Part shown: positions 62,684 through 64,000 of the stretch, piece after piece
How the letters are laid out: each line of letters opens with the position of its first letter
Position numbering within the stretch: the first letter of the stretch is position 1
NCBI GenBank assembly: GCA_903834145.1
Contig: CAILHY010000008.1
Span: 1 to 64,000 of the forward strand
DNA from: an uncultured Actinomycetes bacterium
GTDB taxonomy: Bacteria; Actinomycetota; Actinomycetes; Nanopelagicales; Nanopelagicaceae
Reading direction: 5' to 3'
Length of the DNA stretch: 64,000 nt
Position numbers and translations under genes: made by a program
Notes under the pieces: model-generated
Seen by the model: the letters and a program-made list of their open reading frames with translations, nothing else
What the model was told of the DNA's origin: nothing
Databases searched by the model: none

Positions 62684-63348
62684 TATGCGTTCGTGAGTGC
62701 TCGGCGTTTCTTAATGAGGTCTTTCGCAACGCGCACGGCAGTTGATGCATCGGATGCGAATCCATCGGCCCCGACAGCGTCGGCATATTCTTGGGTTACT
62801 GGAGCGCCACCGACCATGATGATCACTTCATCACGAAGTCCTGCTTTCGTGATTTCATGAATATTTACTTTGAACATCGGCATAGTTGTTGTTAAGAAAG
62901 CTGACATGCCAACAATGTCGGGCTTATGTTCCTTGATTGCCGCAATGAATTTTTCGGGAGCAACTTGCACTCCGATGTCGATGACATTGAAGCCGGCTCC
63001 CTCCAACATGATGTTGACTAAGTTCTTACCGATGTCATGGACATCGCCTTTGACGGTTCCCATTAAAAATGTTCCTACGGATTCAGCGCCGGTTTCTGCC
63101 AGTAATGGGCGAAGCAAATTGAGAGCTCCTGACATTGCTTTTCCAGCGATGAGCATTTCAGGTACAAAGAAATCTCCACGTTCAAATCGTGCGCCAACTT
63201 CTTCTAGAGAGGGAATCAAGGCATCAAATAAAATGGTGTCTGGCCCCATACCATCGGCTAGTCCAGCAATGGTGAGCTCAAGCACTGCTGGCGCATTACC
63301 GACGAGGGTCTCGTCGTAAAGCGCTTTGATGATCTCGTCATGGGTCAT
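62683..63348 (-). CDS. Corrinoid (methyltransferase-associated) protein, MtgC/MttC/MtbC type
   Basis: 221 aa. An N-terminal helical cap of the B12-binding type (about 1-88) is followed by the Rossmann B12 domain with Asp102-x-His104-x-x-Gly107 (KGDVHDIGKNLV), which supplies the lower axial His ligand to cobalt. It shuttles the methyl group between a substrate-specific methyltransferase (not in the window) and the methyl-THF enzyme. The ATG overlaps the iclR stop by 4 bases. Confidence 0.93.
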   Translation of the reverse strand: MTHDEIIKALYDETLVGNAPAVLELTIAGLADGMGPDTILFDALIPSLEEVGARFERGDFFVPEMLIAGKAMSGALNLLRPLLAETGAESVGTFLMGTVKGDVHDIGKNLVNIMLEGAGFNVIDIGVQVAPEKFIAAIKEHKPDIVGMSAFLTTTMPMFKVNIHEITKAGLRDEVIIMVGGAPVTQEYADAVGADGFASDASTAVRVAKDLIKKRRALTNA

Positions 63349-64000
63349 GCTGCTCCTGCTTTCTGTTGTGAGAGGGCAATTTCTGAAATTATTAGCGCAC
63401 CAAGCGTGGCGATCTGGTTGTCGGGAATGCGGGGGGTGGGGCCAGAGATCGATATTGCACCGATAACACTTCCATCGATTTCTCGTATAGGTGCGGCAAC
63501 GGCCACAAGGCCCTCTTCTAATTCATTTTTGATAACAGCAAATCCGTTGCGACGCACAGTTTCCAACTCTGCTAATAATTTGGTACGTGAGGTGATACTG
63601 GACTTGGTTCGCCGGACCAAGCGGCCAGATGGAATCTTCACGGCTCCGTAAGCCAGTAAAACTTTTCCGAGCGATGAGCAGTGATAAGGAACGTTGGCGC
63701 CGATCCAGTTCGTTGCACCAAGTAGGTATCTGCCATCAACTTGATCAATCATTTCAACGTGTCCATTGCCGGGCACCGCTAAGTTGGTTGTTTCACCGGT
63801 CTTTTTTGCCAATGTTTCAAGCACTTCGCGCATCCGCTTTGTGAGTTCAACTTCGCGATTGCTCTGTCGGGCAAAGCGCGTGATGACGTTGCCTGGCAAA
63901 TATGCTCCGGCACGATCGCGCGTTACTAGGCCCGCTCGCTCCAGAGATCCAAGTAAACGCGACGTTGTACTTTTGGGAAGGTCATGTGCTCGTGCCAAGT
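63345..64000 (-). CDS. IclR-family transcriptional regulator (partial, cut by window end)
   Basis: At least 217 residues remain. The recognition part of the winged helix (LPKSTTSRLLGSLERAGLVTRD) begins at the window edge, followed by the IclR effector domain (NWIGANVPYHCSSLGKVLLAYG). The first in-frame codon that could start, a TTG at 63998, falls inside the HTH, so the true N-terminus lies beyond 64000. It heads the minus arm and is translationally coupled to the corrinoid gene, so it probably controls the demethylation operon. Confidence 0.88.
   Translation of the reverse strand, partial: LARAHDLPKSTTSRLLGSLERAGLVTRDRAGAYLPGNVITRFARQSNREVELTKRMREVLETLAKKTGETTNLAVPGNGHVEMIDQVDGRYLLGATNWIGANVPYHCSSLGKVLLAYGAVKIPSGRLVRRTKSSITSRTKLLAELETVRRNGFAVIKNELEEGLVAVAAPIREIDGSVIGAISISGPTPRIPDNQIATLGALIISEIALSQQKAGAA

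Noticed and set aside
51455-63348. Acetyl-CoA pathway for carbon fixation
   Set aside because: No CODH/ACS subunits in the window, and the neighbours are ETF and a methylamine-type dehydrogenase; an oxidative role fits better.

Overview
This window is a 64 kb stretch of chromosome from a member of the Actinobacteria (Actinomycetota) with moderate GC and very compact genes. The phylum call rests on gene order: tRNA-Gly/tRNA-Pro, tig-clpP1-clpP2-clpX-valS-folC-DUF4233-ndk-mreBCD-mrdA-rodA-rne-rplU-rpmA-obg-proB-proA, then ilvBNC-serA-leuB-ilvE-cimA, a XerC/D-type recombinase, and rpsB-tsf-pyrH-frr-cdsA-rlmN. These are Streptomyces-like synteny blocks. The non-high GC, 1 to 8 base overlaps and many apparently leaderless starts suggest a streamlined lineage such as the freshwater Nanopelagicales (acI) or a relative. 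The lineage is an inference; the phylum is well supported.

Layout. Positions 1-21912 (+) hold tRNAs, protein quality control (trigger factor, two ClpP, ClpX), ValRS, folate polyglutamylation, the cell-elongation machinery, RNase E/G, L21/L27, Obg and ProB, with an MFS transporter lodged between clpP2 and clpX. Positions 21898-29153 hold a serine hydrolase (-), proA and gatCAB (+), and a 14-TM efflux pump (-). Positions 29301-39924 (+) hold branched-chain amino acid biosynthesis, led by ilvD and by an ilvB leader with a 12-residue Ile/Val-rich peptide and an intrinsic terminator, a textbook attenuator. Positions 39934-46453 (+) hold the recombinase, rpsB-tsf-pyrH-frr-cdsA-rlmN and a small ABM-domain protein. 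No insertion sequence, phage gene, CRISPR array or rRNA was seen.

The distinctive part is 46515-64000, a two-armed, convergent one-carbon module. The plus arm is a GntR regulator, an FAD/GcvT fusion of the dimethylglycine/sarcosine dehydrogenase type, EtfB, EtfA, formate-tetrahydrofolate ligase, and a three-subunit NAD-linked molybdenum formate dehydrogenase. The minus arm, read from the right edge, is an IclR regulator (cut by the window end), a corrinoid protein, MetV, MetF, a methyl-THF:corrinoid methyltransferase, a ferredoxin/ASKHA corrinoid-reactivating protein and DUF1638. The arms meet tail to tail with a 20-base overlap.

Read together, the module looks like a complete route for stripping methyl groups from a methylated amine (glycine betaine or a similar compound is the best guess). 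One methyl would leave by corrinoid transfer to THF. Others would leave oxidatively as methylene-THF through the FAD/GcvT enzyme and ETF. All would then be oxidised through formyl-THF to formate, with ATP made by reverse Fhs, and on to CO2 plus NADH. The substrate-specific corrinoid methyltransferase (MttB/MtgB type), FolD, FdhD and ETF:quinone oxidoreductase are not in the window.
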